From: Burkholderiaceae bacterium
GTDB lineage: Bacteria; Pseudomonadota; Gammaproteobacteria; Burkholderiales; Burkholderiaceae_C
NCBI GenBank assembly: GCA_017992055.1
Contig: JAGOPK010000010.1
Location: 1-64,000, forward strand
Length of the DNA: 64,000 bases
Direction: 5' to 3'
Shown here: positions 19,062 through 28,104 of the stretch, one piece after another
Numbering within the stretch: position 1 is the stretch's first letter
Layout of the letters: each line of letters opens with the position of its first letter
Translations under genes and position numbers: made by a program
Notes under the pieces: model-generated
The model's database searches: none
Told to the model about the DNA's origin: nothing
What the model saw: only the letters and a program-made list of their open reading frames with translations

Positions 19062-20939
19062 ATGCGCGCAGTCCCCCGTTTCCAGCCCCTGCACCCTGCC
19101 CTGGTCCTGCTGGCCTGGCTGCTGTGGCTGCTGCCGCTGGGGCCGCTGCAGGCCGCCGGCGTGCAGCAGCTGGACCGGGCGCTGGTGATCGAGGCCACGC
19201 CGGGCCAGGCGCCCGACTGGACCCGCGCGCGCCGCCTGCAGCTGCCCGACGACTGGGCCGAGAACCCGCCCGGCCCGTCGGGCCAGCGCTGGTATCGCCT
19301 GAACCTGCAGGGCCCGGCCGATGCCGACACCACGCTGTGGGCGCTGTACATCGAGCGCGCCTGCAGCGTGCTGCAGCTGCGGCTGAACGGCCAGCTGCTG
19401 CACGACGGCGGACGCTTCGCCGAGCCGGTCACCCGCCACTGCCACCGGCCGCAGCTGATCACGGTTCCGGCGGCCCTGCTGCTGCCCGGCGACAACCAGC
19501 TGGAGCTGCGCGTGCGCGGCTTTGCGCGCAGCGAGGTCACCTCGCGCCAGCGCGCCGGCGGGCTGTCGGCGGTGGAATTCGGCCCGCAGGCGCTGATGGC
19601 CGGCCACCACGAGCGCCGCCTGCTGTTTGCGATCCGCCTGCCCGAGGTGCTGAGCGGCACCCTGCTGCTGATGGGCGGGCTGATGTTCGTGATGGGCTGG
19701 TTCAACCGCGCGCAGAGCTATCTGTCCTACTTCGGCGCGCTGATGGTCAGCTGGTCGCTGCTGCTGGCGCGGCTGTGGGCCGCCGACCTGCCGGTGGACA
19801 CGCCGGTGGCCGAGGCCACGCTGGCCCTGCTGATGAGCGTGGCCACCATGGCCGCGGTGCAGTTCCTGCTGCGCTATGGCGGCCGGCGCGTGCGCTGGAT
19901 CAATGCCGCGCTGCCGCTGCAGGTGCTGGTGATGGCCGGCAGCCTGGCGCTGGCCGGTGGCCAGGCCCTGGCCTGGCCGGCTGGCCTGTGGTTTGGCCTG
20001 CTGGGCGCCGAGGTGGTGTTTGCGGCCCTGCTGTACCTGCACCATGCGCGGCGCCAGCACAGCCGCCAGTTCCTGCCGATGGCGGTGCTGCTGGCCGTGG
20101 TCGGCCTGGCCATCGTGGTGCAGGTGCTGGTGATCGTGCTGCCGCTGGACAGCCGCGTCGGCTATGTCGCCGAGCTGGTGCCGCCGCTGGCCTTCATCGG
20201 CATGGGCCTGCGCCTGGTGCAGCAGTTCGGCCGCGCCTTCCAGACCTCGGAGCAGAGCCGCGCCGAGCTGGAGGTGCGCATCCGCGAGGCCACGGCGCAG
20301 ATCGAGCGCAACTTCACCCAGCTGTCGGAGCTGAAGGTCGAACAGGTCACCGACCGCGAGCGCAAGCGCATCGCCGCCGACCTGCACGACGACCTGGGCG
20401 CCAAGCTGCTGACCATCGTGCACACCAGCGAGAGCGAGCGCATCAGCACGCTGGCGCGCGAGGCGCTGGAGGAGATGCGCCTGTCGGTGCGTGGCCTGAC
20501 CGGCAAGCCGGTGAAGCTGGCCGATGCCTTTGGCGACTGGCGCGCCGAGGTCATGGGCCGGCTGTCGCAGTCGGGCATCCAGGGCGAGTGGAGCGCGCCG
20601 CCCGAGGAGGAGGTGCCGCAGACGCTGTCCTCGCGTGCCTATGTGCAGACCACGCGCATCCTGCGCGAGGCGGTCAGCAACATCATCAAGCACAGCGGCG
20701 CCTCGCAGTGCAGCGTCAGCTGCGCCATCGCCGAGGGCGACTTCCAGCTGATCATCCAGGACAACGGCCGCGGCATCCCGACCGAGCTGGACGGCCGCCT
20801 GGACAAGGGCCACGGCATGGCCAGCATGAAAGGCCGCGCCAAACAGCTGCAAGGCCAGTGCCTGGTGGAATCGAGCCCAGGCTACGGGACCGTGATACGC
20901 CTCACGCTGCCCCTGGTACAGCAGCTTGCCAGCGGCTGA
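19062..20939 (+). CDS. membrane sensor histidine kinase (NarX/DegS-type HisKA_3)
   Basis: The 625-residue kinase has a signal or first span, an extracytoplasmic beta-sandwich region (about residues 30-190, with paired cysteines), and seven or so membrane spans (about 190-400), an arrangement of the 7TMR-DISM sensor kind. A coiled linker leads to the phosphorylation helix KRIAADLHDDLGAKLL with histidine 442, and an ATPase domain has an N-box (REAVSNIIKHS) and G-box (DNGRGIP). The ligand is unknown. The LuxR-type response regulator 62 bp downstream is its obvious partner. Confidence 0.92.
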   Translation: MRAVPRFQPLHPALVLLAWLLWLLPLGPLQAAGVQQLDRALVIEATPGQAPDWTRARRLQLPDDWAENPPGPSGQRWYRLNLQGPADADTTLWALYIERACSVLQLRLNGQLLHDGGRFAEPVTRHCHRPQLITVPAALLLPGDNQLELRVRGFARSEVTSRQRAGGLSAVEFGPQALMAGHHERRLLFAIRLPEVLSGTLLLMGGLMFVMGWFNRAQSYLSYFGALMVSWSLLLARLWAADLPVDTPVAEATLALLMSVATMAAVQFLLRYGGRRVRWINAALPLQVLVMAGSLALAGGQALAWPAGLWFGLLGAEVVFAALLYLHHARRQHSRQFLPMAVLLAVVGLAIVVQVLVIVLPLDSRVGYVAELVPPLAFIGMGLRLVQQFGRAFQTSEQSRAELEVRIREATAQIERNFTQLSELKVEQVTDRERKRIAADLHDDLGAKLLTIVHTSESERISTLAREALEEMRLSVRGLTGKPVKLADAFGDWRAEVMGRLSQSGIQGEWSAPPEEEVPQTLSSRAYVQTTRILREAVSNIIKHSGASQCSVSCAIAEGDFQLIIQDNGRGIPTELDGRLDKGHGMASMKGRAKQLQGQCLVESSPGYGTVIRLTLPLVQQLASG

Positions 20940-21001
20940 AGCCACGCTAGTATGACCGGGTCCCCCCGCGTGGGGCCCTTGAACATCGGCGCCCTCACCG
21001 C

Positions 21002-21658
21002 ATGCACACCATGAACCAGATCCTGCTGCTCGAAGACCTGCCCGAGATCCGTGCCTGGCTCAAGAGCCTGGTGCTGCAGGTGTTTCCCCATGCGCGCATC
21101 ACCGAATGCTCGCGCGTGCACGATGCGCTGCACCAGGTGCAGCAGCTGCGCTTCGACCTGGCCCTGATCGACCTGGGCCTGCCCGACGGCAGCGGCACCG
21201 ACGTGGTGGCCAAGCTGCGCGACATGCAGCCCGAGGCGCAGAGCGTGGTGGTCACCATCCACGACGACGACGAGCACCTGTTCCCGGCGCTGCAGGCCGG
21301 CGCCTACGGCTACATCCTGAAGGAGCAGTCGCGCGAGCTGATCACCGAGCAGCTGCAGCGCATCAGCCAGGGCGAGCCGCCGCTGTCGCCGTCGATCGCG
21401 CGCAAGGTCATCAAGTACTTCGCCAGCCAGGCCCAGCCGCAGGCCAATGCCATGCCCGACGTGCAGCTGACCGAGCGCGAGAGCGAGGTGCTGCTGCGCG
21501 TGGCCAAGGGCTTCACCCTGCCCGAGATCGGCGTGCAACTGGGCCTGTCGCGTCACACGATTGCCGACTACGTGAAGCAGATCTACCGCAAGCTGAACGT
21601 CAGCTCGCGGGCTGAAGCGGCGCTGGAGGCGCAGCGGCTGGGGCTGTTCAGGCGCTGA
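21002..21658 (+). CDS. LuxR/NarL-family response regulator
   Basis: The 218-residue protein has an N-terminal receiver domain (acidic pocket ED at 11-12, phospho-aspartate 57 in LALIDLGLPDGSG, conserved lysine in YILKE) and a C-terminal LuxR helix-turn-helix (LTERESEVLLRVAKGFTLPE, then IADYVKQIYRKLNVSSRAEA). It is paired with the upstream HisKA_3 kinase. A second start at 21011 is possible. An unusual block of nested inverted repeats follows immediately. Confidence 0.95.
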   Translation: MHTMNQILLLEDLPEIRAWLKSLVLQVFPHARITECSRVHDALHQVQQLRFDLALIDLGLPDGSGTDVVAKLRDMQPEAQSVVVTIHDDDEHLFPALQAGAYGYILKEQSRELITEQLQRISQGEPPLSPSIARKVIKYFASQAQPQANAMPDVQLTERESEVLLRVAKGFTLPEIGVQLGLSRHTIADYVKQIYRKLNVSSRAEAALEAQRLGLFRR

Positions 21659-21702
21659 TGTCTAGGTTTCTTGCGCCCGTGGTCTGAGCGACCGCGGCGC
21701 GA

Positions 21703-21785
21703 CGGGCGGACCCGTTCCGCTCCGTGTCCCCCGGGCCGGCTTTCGCCGGCCCTCCTCCTTTACCTGCGCGGAACGGGTCCGCCCG
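21703..21785. repeat. REP-like inverted-repeat element, copy 1
   Basis: Perfect 18-bp inverted arms (21703-21720 and 21768-21785) flank a 47-bp core (21721-21767). The core contains its own perfect 8-bp hairpin GGGCCGGC-TTTC-GCCGGCCC (21733-21752). The core is about 91% identical, in inverted orientation, to the core of copy 2 at 21882-21927. It follows the response-regulator gene and could also act as its 3' structure. Confidence 0.85.
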
Positions 21786-21797
21786 CCACGCCGCTCA

Positions 21798-21852
21798 GCA
21801 CCACCGTGGCATGCGAGCAGTGGCATGCCACGATGGCAGGTCTCGGTGGTGC
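21798..21852. repeat. nested inverted repeats between the two REP-like elements
   Basis: Outer 9-bp arms GCACCACCG (21798-21806) and CGGTGGTGC (21844-21852) enclose a second 9-bp pair, GTGGCATGC (21806-21814) and GCATGCCAC (21823-21831). The segment links the two larger elements and shows no coding potential. Confidence 0.75.
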
Positions 21853-21853
21853 A

Positions 21854-21955
21854 GACCGGGAGCAGCGGGTGCCCGGCTGCCGCAGGTAAAGGAGGAGGGG
21901 CGGCGCAGCCGACCCGGGGGACACGGAGGCAGCCGGGCACCCGCTGCTCCCGGTC
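21854..21955. repeat. REP-like inverted-repeat element, copy 2
   Basis: Perfect 28-bp inverted arms (21854-21881 and 21928-21955) flank a core (21882-21927) that is the inverted, slightly diverged copy of the core at 21721-21767. The arms differ in sequence from those of copy 1, so the core is conserved while each copy keeps its own self-complementary arms. ruvA begins 50 bp further on. Confidence 0.85.
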
Positions 21956-22005
21956 CCGCGCGACCACAAGCAAGCAACCCAGCCCGCTCGATACACTGCG
22001 CCCCC

Positions 22006-22584
22006 ATGATCGGACGGCTCAGCGGCACGCTGGCGGAGAAGTCTCCGCCCCAGGTTCTCCTCGATGTCAACGGCGTCGGCTACGAGGTCGACGTGCCGAT
22101 GTCCAGCTTCTACAACCTGCCCGCCCTGGGCGAGCGCGTGGTGCTGCTGACGCACCAGGTGTTCCGCGAAGACGCGCAGCAGCTGTTCGGCTTTCTCACC
22201 GCCGAGGAACGGGCCACCTTCCGCCAGCTGATCAAGATCTCCGGCATCGGCCCCAAGATGGCGCTGAGCCTGCTGTCGGGCCTGTCGGTGGCCGAGCTGA
22301 CCCAGGCCGTGACCCAGCAGCAGGTCGGCCGATTGGTCAAGGTGCCCGGCATCGGCAAGAAGACCGCCGAGCGCCTGCTGCTGGAGCTGAAGGGCAAGCT
22401 GGGCCCCGAGCTGGCCCTGGCCGGCGGCGCGGCCGTGGCCAGCGACGCCCAGGCCGACATCGTGCAGGCGCTGATCGCGCTGGGCTACAGCGAGAAGGAG
22501 GCCGCCGCCGCGCTGAAGACGCTGCCGGCCGACACCGGCGTGTCCGACGGCATCAAGGCGGCGCTGAAGGCGCTGAGCAAGTAG
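22006..22584 (+). CDS. ruvA: Holliday junction branch migration protein RuvA
   Basis: RuvA binds four-way junctions and loads the RuvB motor. The 192-residue product has the N-terminal OB fold ([17 protein letters not shown]), two helix-hairpin-helix motifs ([15 protein letters not shown] and [17 protein letters not shown]), and the C-terminal three-helix RuvB-binding domain ([16 protein letters not shown]). ATG 22006 gives the standard N-terminus. ruvB follows after 34 bp. Confidence 0.98.
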   Translation: MIGRLSGTLAEKSPPQVLLDVNGVGYEVDVPMSSFYNLPALGERVVLLTHQVFREDAQQLFGFLTAEERATFRQLIKISGIGPKMALSLLSGLSVAELTQAVTQQQVGRLVKVPGIGKKTAERLLLELKGKLGPELALAGGAAVASDAQADIVQALIALGYSEKEAAAALKTLPADTGVSDGIKAALKALSK

Positions 22585-22618
22585 CCCAGCGTCCACGGTT
22601 TGCGTGGACAATGACTGT

Positions 22619-23698
<1,080 letters not shown>

Positions 23699-23735
23699 CG
23701 CCGCAGGGATTTGGCCGCGCTGGCAAGATCGCGCC

Positions 23736-24620
23736 ATGCCCCTGCCCGCCCGGTCCTGGTTGATGCGCCCCCGCCATGCCCTGCTGGCCCTGCTGGCCGG
23801 CGCCGCCCTGGTCAGCGGCTGCGCCACGCTGGATGCCAAGCAGCGCGAATGGATCTTCCAGCCCAGCGACCGCACCTGGTCCGGCGGCCTGGCCGCGGCC
23901 CAGGGCATGGACGAGGTGTGGATAGAGCACCGCTCGGCCGAGACCGGCGAGCACGTGCGCCTGCACGGCCTGTGGCTGCCGCAGGATCGGCCCGATGCGC
24001 CGGTGCTGCTGTACCTGCACGGCGCGCGCTGGGACGTGCGCGGCAGCGCGCCGCGCATGCGCCGCCTGCATGGCCTGGGCTTCGCGGTGCTGGGCATCGA
24101 CTACCGCGGCTTCGGCCAGAGCAGCAAGGCCCTGCCGTCCGAGAGCCTGGCCTACGAGGATGCCCGCGCCGCCTGGGACTGGCTGGCGCGCCAGCATCCG
24201 CAGGCGCGGCGCCATGTGTTCGGCCATTCGCTGGGCGGGGCCATCGCGGTGCACCTGGCGGCCGAGGCCCCCGATGTGGCCGGCCTGATGGTCGAGGGCA
24301 GCTTCACCTCCATCCCCGACGTGGTGTCCAGCTTCCAGTGGGGCTGGCTGCCGCTGGGGCCGCTGATCACCCAGCGCTTCGATGCGGCCAGCCGCATCGC
24401 CCGCGTCAAGGCGCCGGTGCTGGTGGTGCACGGCAGCGCCGACAGCCTGATCCAGCCGGCGCTGGGCCGCGCGCTGTACGAGCGCGCGCCCGAGCCCAAG
24501 CGCTGGGTGCTGGTGGACGGCGGCTCGCACCACAACACCAATGGCCTGGGCCAGGCCCAGTACCGCGAGGCGGTGGCGGCGCTGTTTGGCGTGACGCCGC
24601 CGGCGCAGGCCGGCCAGTGA
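23736..24620 (+). CDS. alpha/beta hydrolase lipoprotein
   Basis: The 294-residue protein has a signal sequence ending in the lipobox LVSGC (cysteine near residue 29), so it is likely lipid-anchored. The hydrolase fold shows YLHGARWDVRG, the nucleophile GHSLGG, GIDYRGFGQS and a terminal histidine in GGSHHNT. It resembles the FrsA/BEM46-like serine hydrolases; substrate unknown. ATG 23763 would give a shorter signal peptide and is also plausible. It converges with the GAF-domain gene, and a 7-bp stem (GCCGGCC/GGCCGGC) spans the junction. Confidence 0.85.
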   Translation: MPLPARSWLMRPRHALLALLAGAALVSGCATLDAKQREWIFQPSDRTWSGGLAAAQGMDEVWIEHRSAETGEHVRLHGLWLPQDRPDAPVLLYLHGARWDVRGSAPRMRRLHGLGFAVLGIDYRGFGQSSKALPSESLAYEDARAAWDWLARQHPQARRHVFGHSLGGAIAVHLAAEAPDVAGLMVEGSFTSIPDVVSSFQWGWLPLGPLITQRFDAASRIARVKAPVLVVHGSADSLIQPALGRALYERAPEPKRWVLVDGGSHHNTNGLGQAQYREAVAALFGVTPPAQAGQ

Positions 24621-24629
24621 GCCGCGGCC

Positions 24630-25154
24630 TCAGGCCGGCGCGCCCTGGCGCGCGGCGGCGCGCTTGAGCGCCAGGCCGATCAGCACGCCCACCTGGCGCA
24701 GAAACTCCACGTCGGCGCTGCTCCAGGCCTTCTGGAAGGTCACGTTCTCGCAGCAGAACAGGCCGAAGGGCGCGCCGGCGACGGTGATGCCCACGTCGAG
24801 CAGCGAGACGATGTTCAGCGGCTCGAAGTACAGCTCCTTGAAGCAGGACGTGGCCGGATGCGTGTGGGCATCGGTGGCGATGATCAGGTTGTCCGCACGC
24901 ATGGCCGCGAAATAGGGCGCGAAGTCGTCTTCCGACAGGCTCATGCCCTCGGCCCATTCCTGGGTGCCGGCGTCGTACAGGCATTGCAGGTCGATGCGGC
25001 TGCGCAGGCTGTCGCCATAGGTCCAGAAGCTGGCGCGCGAGCAGCCCAGCTGCCGCGTGATCTCCTGGGTCAGGCCGTGCAAGAAGGCATCGCGGTCCAG
25101 CGTGCCCTGCATCAGGCCGTTGGCCAGGGCCATGATGGGTTTGGGATCTGCCAT
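24630..25154 (-). CDS. stand-alone GAF domain protein
   Basis: The 174-residue protein is a single GAF domain with no attached output. Visible elements are an N-terminal helix (DAFLHGLTQEITRQLG), CSRASFWTYGD, a central HTHPATSCF segment, and FGLFCCENVTFQKAWSSADVEFLRQVG, the last two strands and helix typical of the fold. Such single GAF proteins bind small ligands or act as diffusible sensors. The ligand and partner are unknown. It is divergent from the acyl-CoA ligase, with 137 bp between starts. Confidence 0.8.
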   Translation of the reverse strand: MADPKPIMALANGLMQGTLDRDAFLHGLTQEITRQLGCSRASFWTYGDSLRSRIDLQCLYDAGTQEWAEGMSLSEDDFAPYFAAMRADNLIIATDAHTHPATSCFKELYFEPLNIVSLLDVGITVAGAPFGLFCCENVTFQKAWSSADVEFLRQVGVLIGLALKRAAARQGAPA

Positions 25155-25291
25155 GGGGGGACTCCGTCGTTGGAATCGGCACAGATCGGCTGTCGCCTGG
25201 GCGACTTGAGGCCGGGGCCGCTACCGATGGCCGTCGGGCGTGACGGCCGTTACGGTGCAGGCCTGTCCCGCAGCCCGAGGCACCCACCGCC

Positions 25292-26869
25292 ATGCCCTCT
25301 CCCGCCCTGCACCGCCAGACCCTGGCCGACCTGCTGCGCCGCACCGCGGCGCGCCTGCCGCACAAGACCGCCATCGCCTGCGGCGACACACGCTGGAGCT
25401 TTGCCGAGTTCAATGCCCTGGTCGGCCGCCTGGCCGCCGGCCTGGCCGGCCAGGGCGTGGCCCACGGCGAGCGCGTGGCCGTGCTGGCGCGCAACTCGCA
25501 CGGCTTTGCCGCGCTGCGCTTTGCGCTGGCGCGGCTGGGCGCGGTGCTGGTGCCGGTGAACTTCATGCTCAATGCCGACGAGGCCGCCTACATCCTGCGC
25601 CATGCCGGTGCGCGCCTGCTGGCCACCGACAGCGGCCTGGCCGCGCTGGCCCGCGACGCGGCGGCGCGCGACACCGCGGTGCAGCGCCTGCTGTGGCTGC
25701 CGTCCGAAGCGCCCTCGACCTGCCCGGACGACTGCCTGGACTTCCACGCGCTGGCCGCCTGCGCCGACGCGCCGCCCGAGATCACGGTGGCCGAGCACGA
25801 GCTGCTGCAGATCGTCTACACCAGCGGCACCGAAAGCCTGCCCAAGGGCGCGATGCTCAGCCACCGCGCGGTGATCGACCAGTACGTCAGCTGCATCGTC
25901 GAGGGCGGCATGGCCGAGGACGACGTGATGCTGCATGCGCTGCCGCTGTACCACTGCGCCCAGCTCGACGTGTTCCTGGGCCCGGCCGTCTACCTGGGCT
26001 GCACCAGCTGGATCACCGCCACGCCCACGCCCGACAAGCTGCTGCCGCTGCTGGCCGAGCGGCGCATCAGCTCGTTCTTCGCGCCGCCCACGGTGTGGAT
26101 CGGCCTGCTGCGCAGCCCGCTGTTCGACCAGGTGGACCTGGCCGCGCTGAACAAGGGCTATTACGGCGCGTCCATCATGCCGGTGGCCGTGCTGCGCGAG
26201 CTGGCCCAGCGCCTGCCCCAGGTGCGGCTGTGGAATTTCTACGGCCAGACCGAGATCGCGCCGCTGGCCACCGTGCTCAAGCCCGAGGACCAGCTGCGCA
26301 AGGCCGGCTCGGCCGGGCGCGCGGCGCTGAACGTCGAGACCCGCGTCGTCGACGATGAGATGAACGATGTCGCGCCCGGCGAGGTGGGCGAGATCGTGCA
26401 CCGCAGCCCGCAGCTGCTGCAGGGCTACTTCAACGACCCCGAACGCACGGCGGCGGCCTTTGCCGGCGACTGGTTCCACTCGGGCGACCTGGCGGTGATC
26501 GACGACGAGGGCTACATCACGGTCGTCGACCGCAAGAAGGACATGATCAAGACCGGCGGCGAAAACGTCGCCAGCCGCGAGGTGGAAGAGGCGCTGTACC
26601 GGCTGGACGGCGTCAGCGAGGTGGCCGTGATTGGCCTGCCGCATCCGCGCTGGGTGGAGGCGGTGGCGGCCGTGGTGGTGGCCAAGGCCGGTGTGACGCT
26701 GAGCGAAGCCCAGGTGCTGGCCCATGCCGCGGCCCAGCTGGCGCATTTCAAGTGCCCCAAGGCCGTGCTGTTTGTCGAGGCCCTGCCCAAGAACCCCAGC
26801 GGCAAGCTGCTGAAGCGCCTGCTGCGCCAGCGCTTCGAGGACCATTTCGGCAGCGCCGGCGGACAATGA
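25292..26869 (+). CDS. acyl-CoA synthetase (AMP-forming)
   Basis: This 525-residue ligase activates a carboxylic acid as acyl-AMP and then as the CoA thioester. It has the P-loop-like signature YTSGTESLPKGAMLSH, the adenine-binding YGQTE, the hinge region YITVVDRKKDMIKTGGENV, and the C-terminal lysine in PKNPSGKLLKR. It resembles long- or medium-chain fatty acyl-CoA ligases of Burkholderiales. The proline normally found in TSGTTGxPKG is replaced by an E-S-L step. The alpha/beta hydrolase gene follows by 4 bp, suggesting one operon. Confidence 0.9.
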   Translation: MPSPALHRQTLADLLRRTAARLPHKTAIACGDTRWSFAEFNALVGRLAAGLAGQGVAHGERVAVLARNSHGFAALRFALARLGAVLVPVNFMLNADEAAYILRHAGARLLATDSGLAALARDAAARDTAVQRLLWLPSEAPSTCPDDCLDFHALAACADAPPEITVAEHELLQIVYTSGTESLPKGAMLSHRAVIDQYVSCIVEGGMAEDDVMLHALPLYHCAQLDVFLGPAVYLGCTSWITATPTPDKLLPLLAERRISSFFAPPTVWIGLLRSPLFDQVDLAALNKGYYGASIMPVAVLRELAQRLPQVRLWNFYGQTEIAPLATVLKPEDQLRKAGSAGRAALNVETRVVDDEMNDVAPGEVGEIVHRSPQLLQGYFNDPERTAAAFAGDWFHSGDLAVIDDEGYITVVDRKKDMIKTGGENVASREVEEALYRLDGVSEVAVIGLPHPRWVEAVAAVVVAKAGVTLSEAQVLAHAAAQLAHFKCPKAVLFVEALPKNPSGKLLKRLLRQRFEDHFGSAGGQ

Positions 26870-26873
26870 TCCG

Positions 26874-27743
26874 ATGCTGATCCCGATTGCCGCCGGCACG
26901 CCGCTGGCCACCCGCCTGTTCGTCGACGTCGAGGGCCCGGCCTGGGTGCCCGACGGCCCGGCGCTGCGCGAGAAGCCGACGCTGATCGTGCTGCACGGCG
27001 GCCCCGGCTACGACCATTCGGGCTTCAAGCCGGCCTTCTCGGCCCTGGCCGACCTGTGCCAGATCGTCTACCTCGATCACCGCGGCCATGGCCGCAGCGA
27101 GCGCCGGCCGTCGCACGAGTGGACGCTGGACTGCTGGGCCGACGACGTGGTGCGCGTCTGCGACACGCTGGGCATTACCCGTCCCATCGTGCTGGGCCAG
27201 AGCTTTGGCGGCTTCGTCGCCCAGCGCTATCTGGCGCGCCACCCCGATCACCCGGCCAAGGTGGTGCTGTCGTCGACCTCGGCGGCAATGAACCTGGAGC
27301 GCAAGCTGGCGATGTTCGAGCGCCTGGGCGGGCCGCTGGCGCGCGAGGCCGCGCGGGGGTTCTGGACCGCACCGAATGCCGACACCTGGGCCGCCTATCA
27401 GCAGGCCTGCATGGCGCTGTACAACACGAATGCGGCCGTGCGTGGCGACCCGCAGGCCCGCGCCCGCACCATCTTCCACGAGCCCATCCTGTTCCACTTC
27501 GCCGGCGGCGAGATGCAGGCCATGGACCTGGCGCCGGGCCTGGCCGCGGCCCGCTGCCCGGTGCTGGTGATGGCCGGCACGCAAGACCCGGTGTGCCCGC
27601 TGGCCGATGCGCGCGACATCTTCGACGCGCTGCCGGCCGAGTGGCGGCAATGGGCGGAGTTCACGGCCTCGGGCCACGGCGCCTGGCGCGATGAGCCCGA
27701 GGCGGCCTTCGCCGCCTTGCGGCGCTTCATCGTTCAGGCGTAG
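26874..27743 (+). CDS. alpha/beta hydrolase, proline iminopeptidase-like
   Basis: The 289-residue protein has the features of the proline iminopeptidase/epoxide hydrolase group: VLHGGPGYDHSG, YLDHRGHGRSE, the nucleophile GQSFGGFVAQRYL, and MAGTQDPVCP with the acidic residue. The catalytic histidine is in ASGHGAWRDEP. The substrate is not clear. It starts 4 bp after the acyl-CoA ligase. Its last 10 bases overlap the end of the convergent FlxA-like gene. Confidence 0.85.
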   Translation: MLIPIAAGTPLATRLFVDVEGPAWVPDGPALREKPTLIVLHGGPGYDHSGFKPAFSALADLCQIVYLDHRGHGRSERRPSHEWTLDCWADDVVRVCDTLGITRPIVLGQSFGGFVAQRYLARHPDHPAKVVLSSTSAAMNLERKLAMFERLGGPLAREAARGFWTAPNADTWAAYQQACMALYNTNAAVRGDPQARARTIFHEPILFHFAGGEMQAMDLAPGLAAARCPVLVMAGTQDPVCPLADARDIFDALPAEWRQWAEFTASGHGAWRDEPEAAFAALRRFIVQA

Positions 27744-28063
27744 ACGTCGAGCAGGGCCTCGCTGGCCTGACGGGCCTGATGGGCCGACGGGTCCGAACGC
27801 TGGGTCTGCTGCTCGGCCACTTTCTGGGCCTGTTGCTGCTGACGGGCCTGCAACGCCTGGATCTGCGCCTGGACCATCTCGATCTGGGCCTGGATCAGCT
27901 CGGTCTGCTGCTGCTTGGTCTTGGCATCGCCGTCGCCGGAGGCCACCTTCTGCAACTGGGTCTGCAGCGACTTGAGCTGCTTTTGCAGCGTGGCGATTTC
28001 GCTGCCGGCCCCCTGGCTGGCACTGCTGGACGACGCGGCGGAGGAGATGGACAGACTGCTCAT
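27734..28063 (-). CDS. FlxA-like coiled-coil protein
   Basis: The 109-residue protein has a serine-rich start (residues 1-20), then a continuous glutamine/leucine-rich coiled coil (about 22-85, heptads in IATLQKQLKSLQTQLQKV and QAQIEMVQAQIQALQ), matching the FlxA-like family. The role is unknown. It lies 41 bp after the pullulanase on the same strand and overlaps the convergent hydrolase gene by 10 bp at its 3' end. ATG 28063 is supported by the change from out-of-frame arginine-rich residues to the serine-rich N-terminus; the ribosome site is weak. Confidence 0.75.
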   Translation of the reverse strand: MSSLSISSAASSSSASQGAGSEIATLQKQLKSLQTQLQKVASGDGDAKTKQQQTELIQAQIEMVQAQIQALQARQQQQAQKVAEQQTQRSDPSAHQARQASEALLDVYA

Positions 28064-28104
28064 GCCCGGGTTGTCGGCGCCCTGGCGCCCCGGCTTGAAC
28101 GGCT

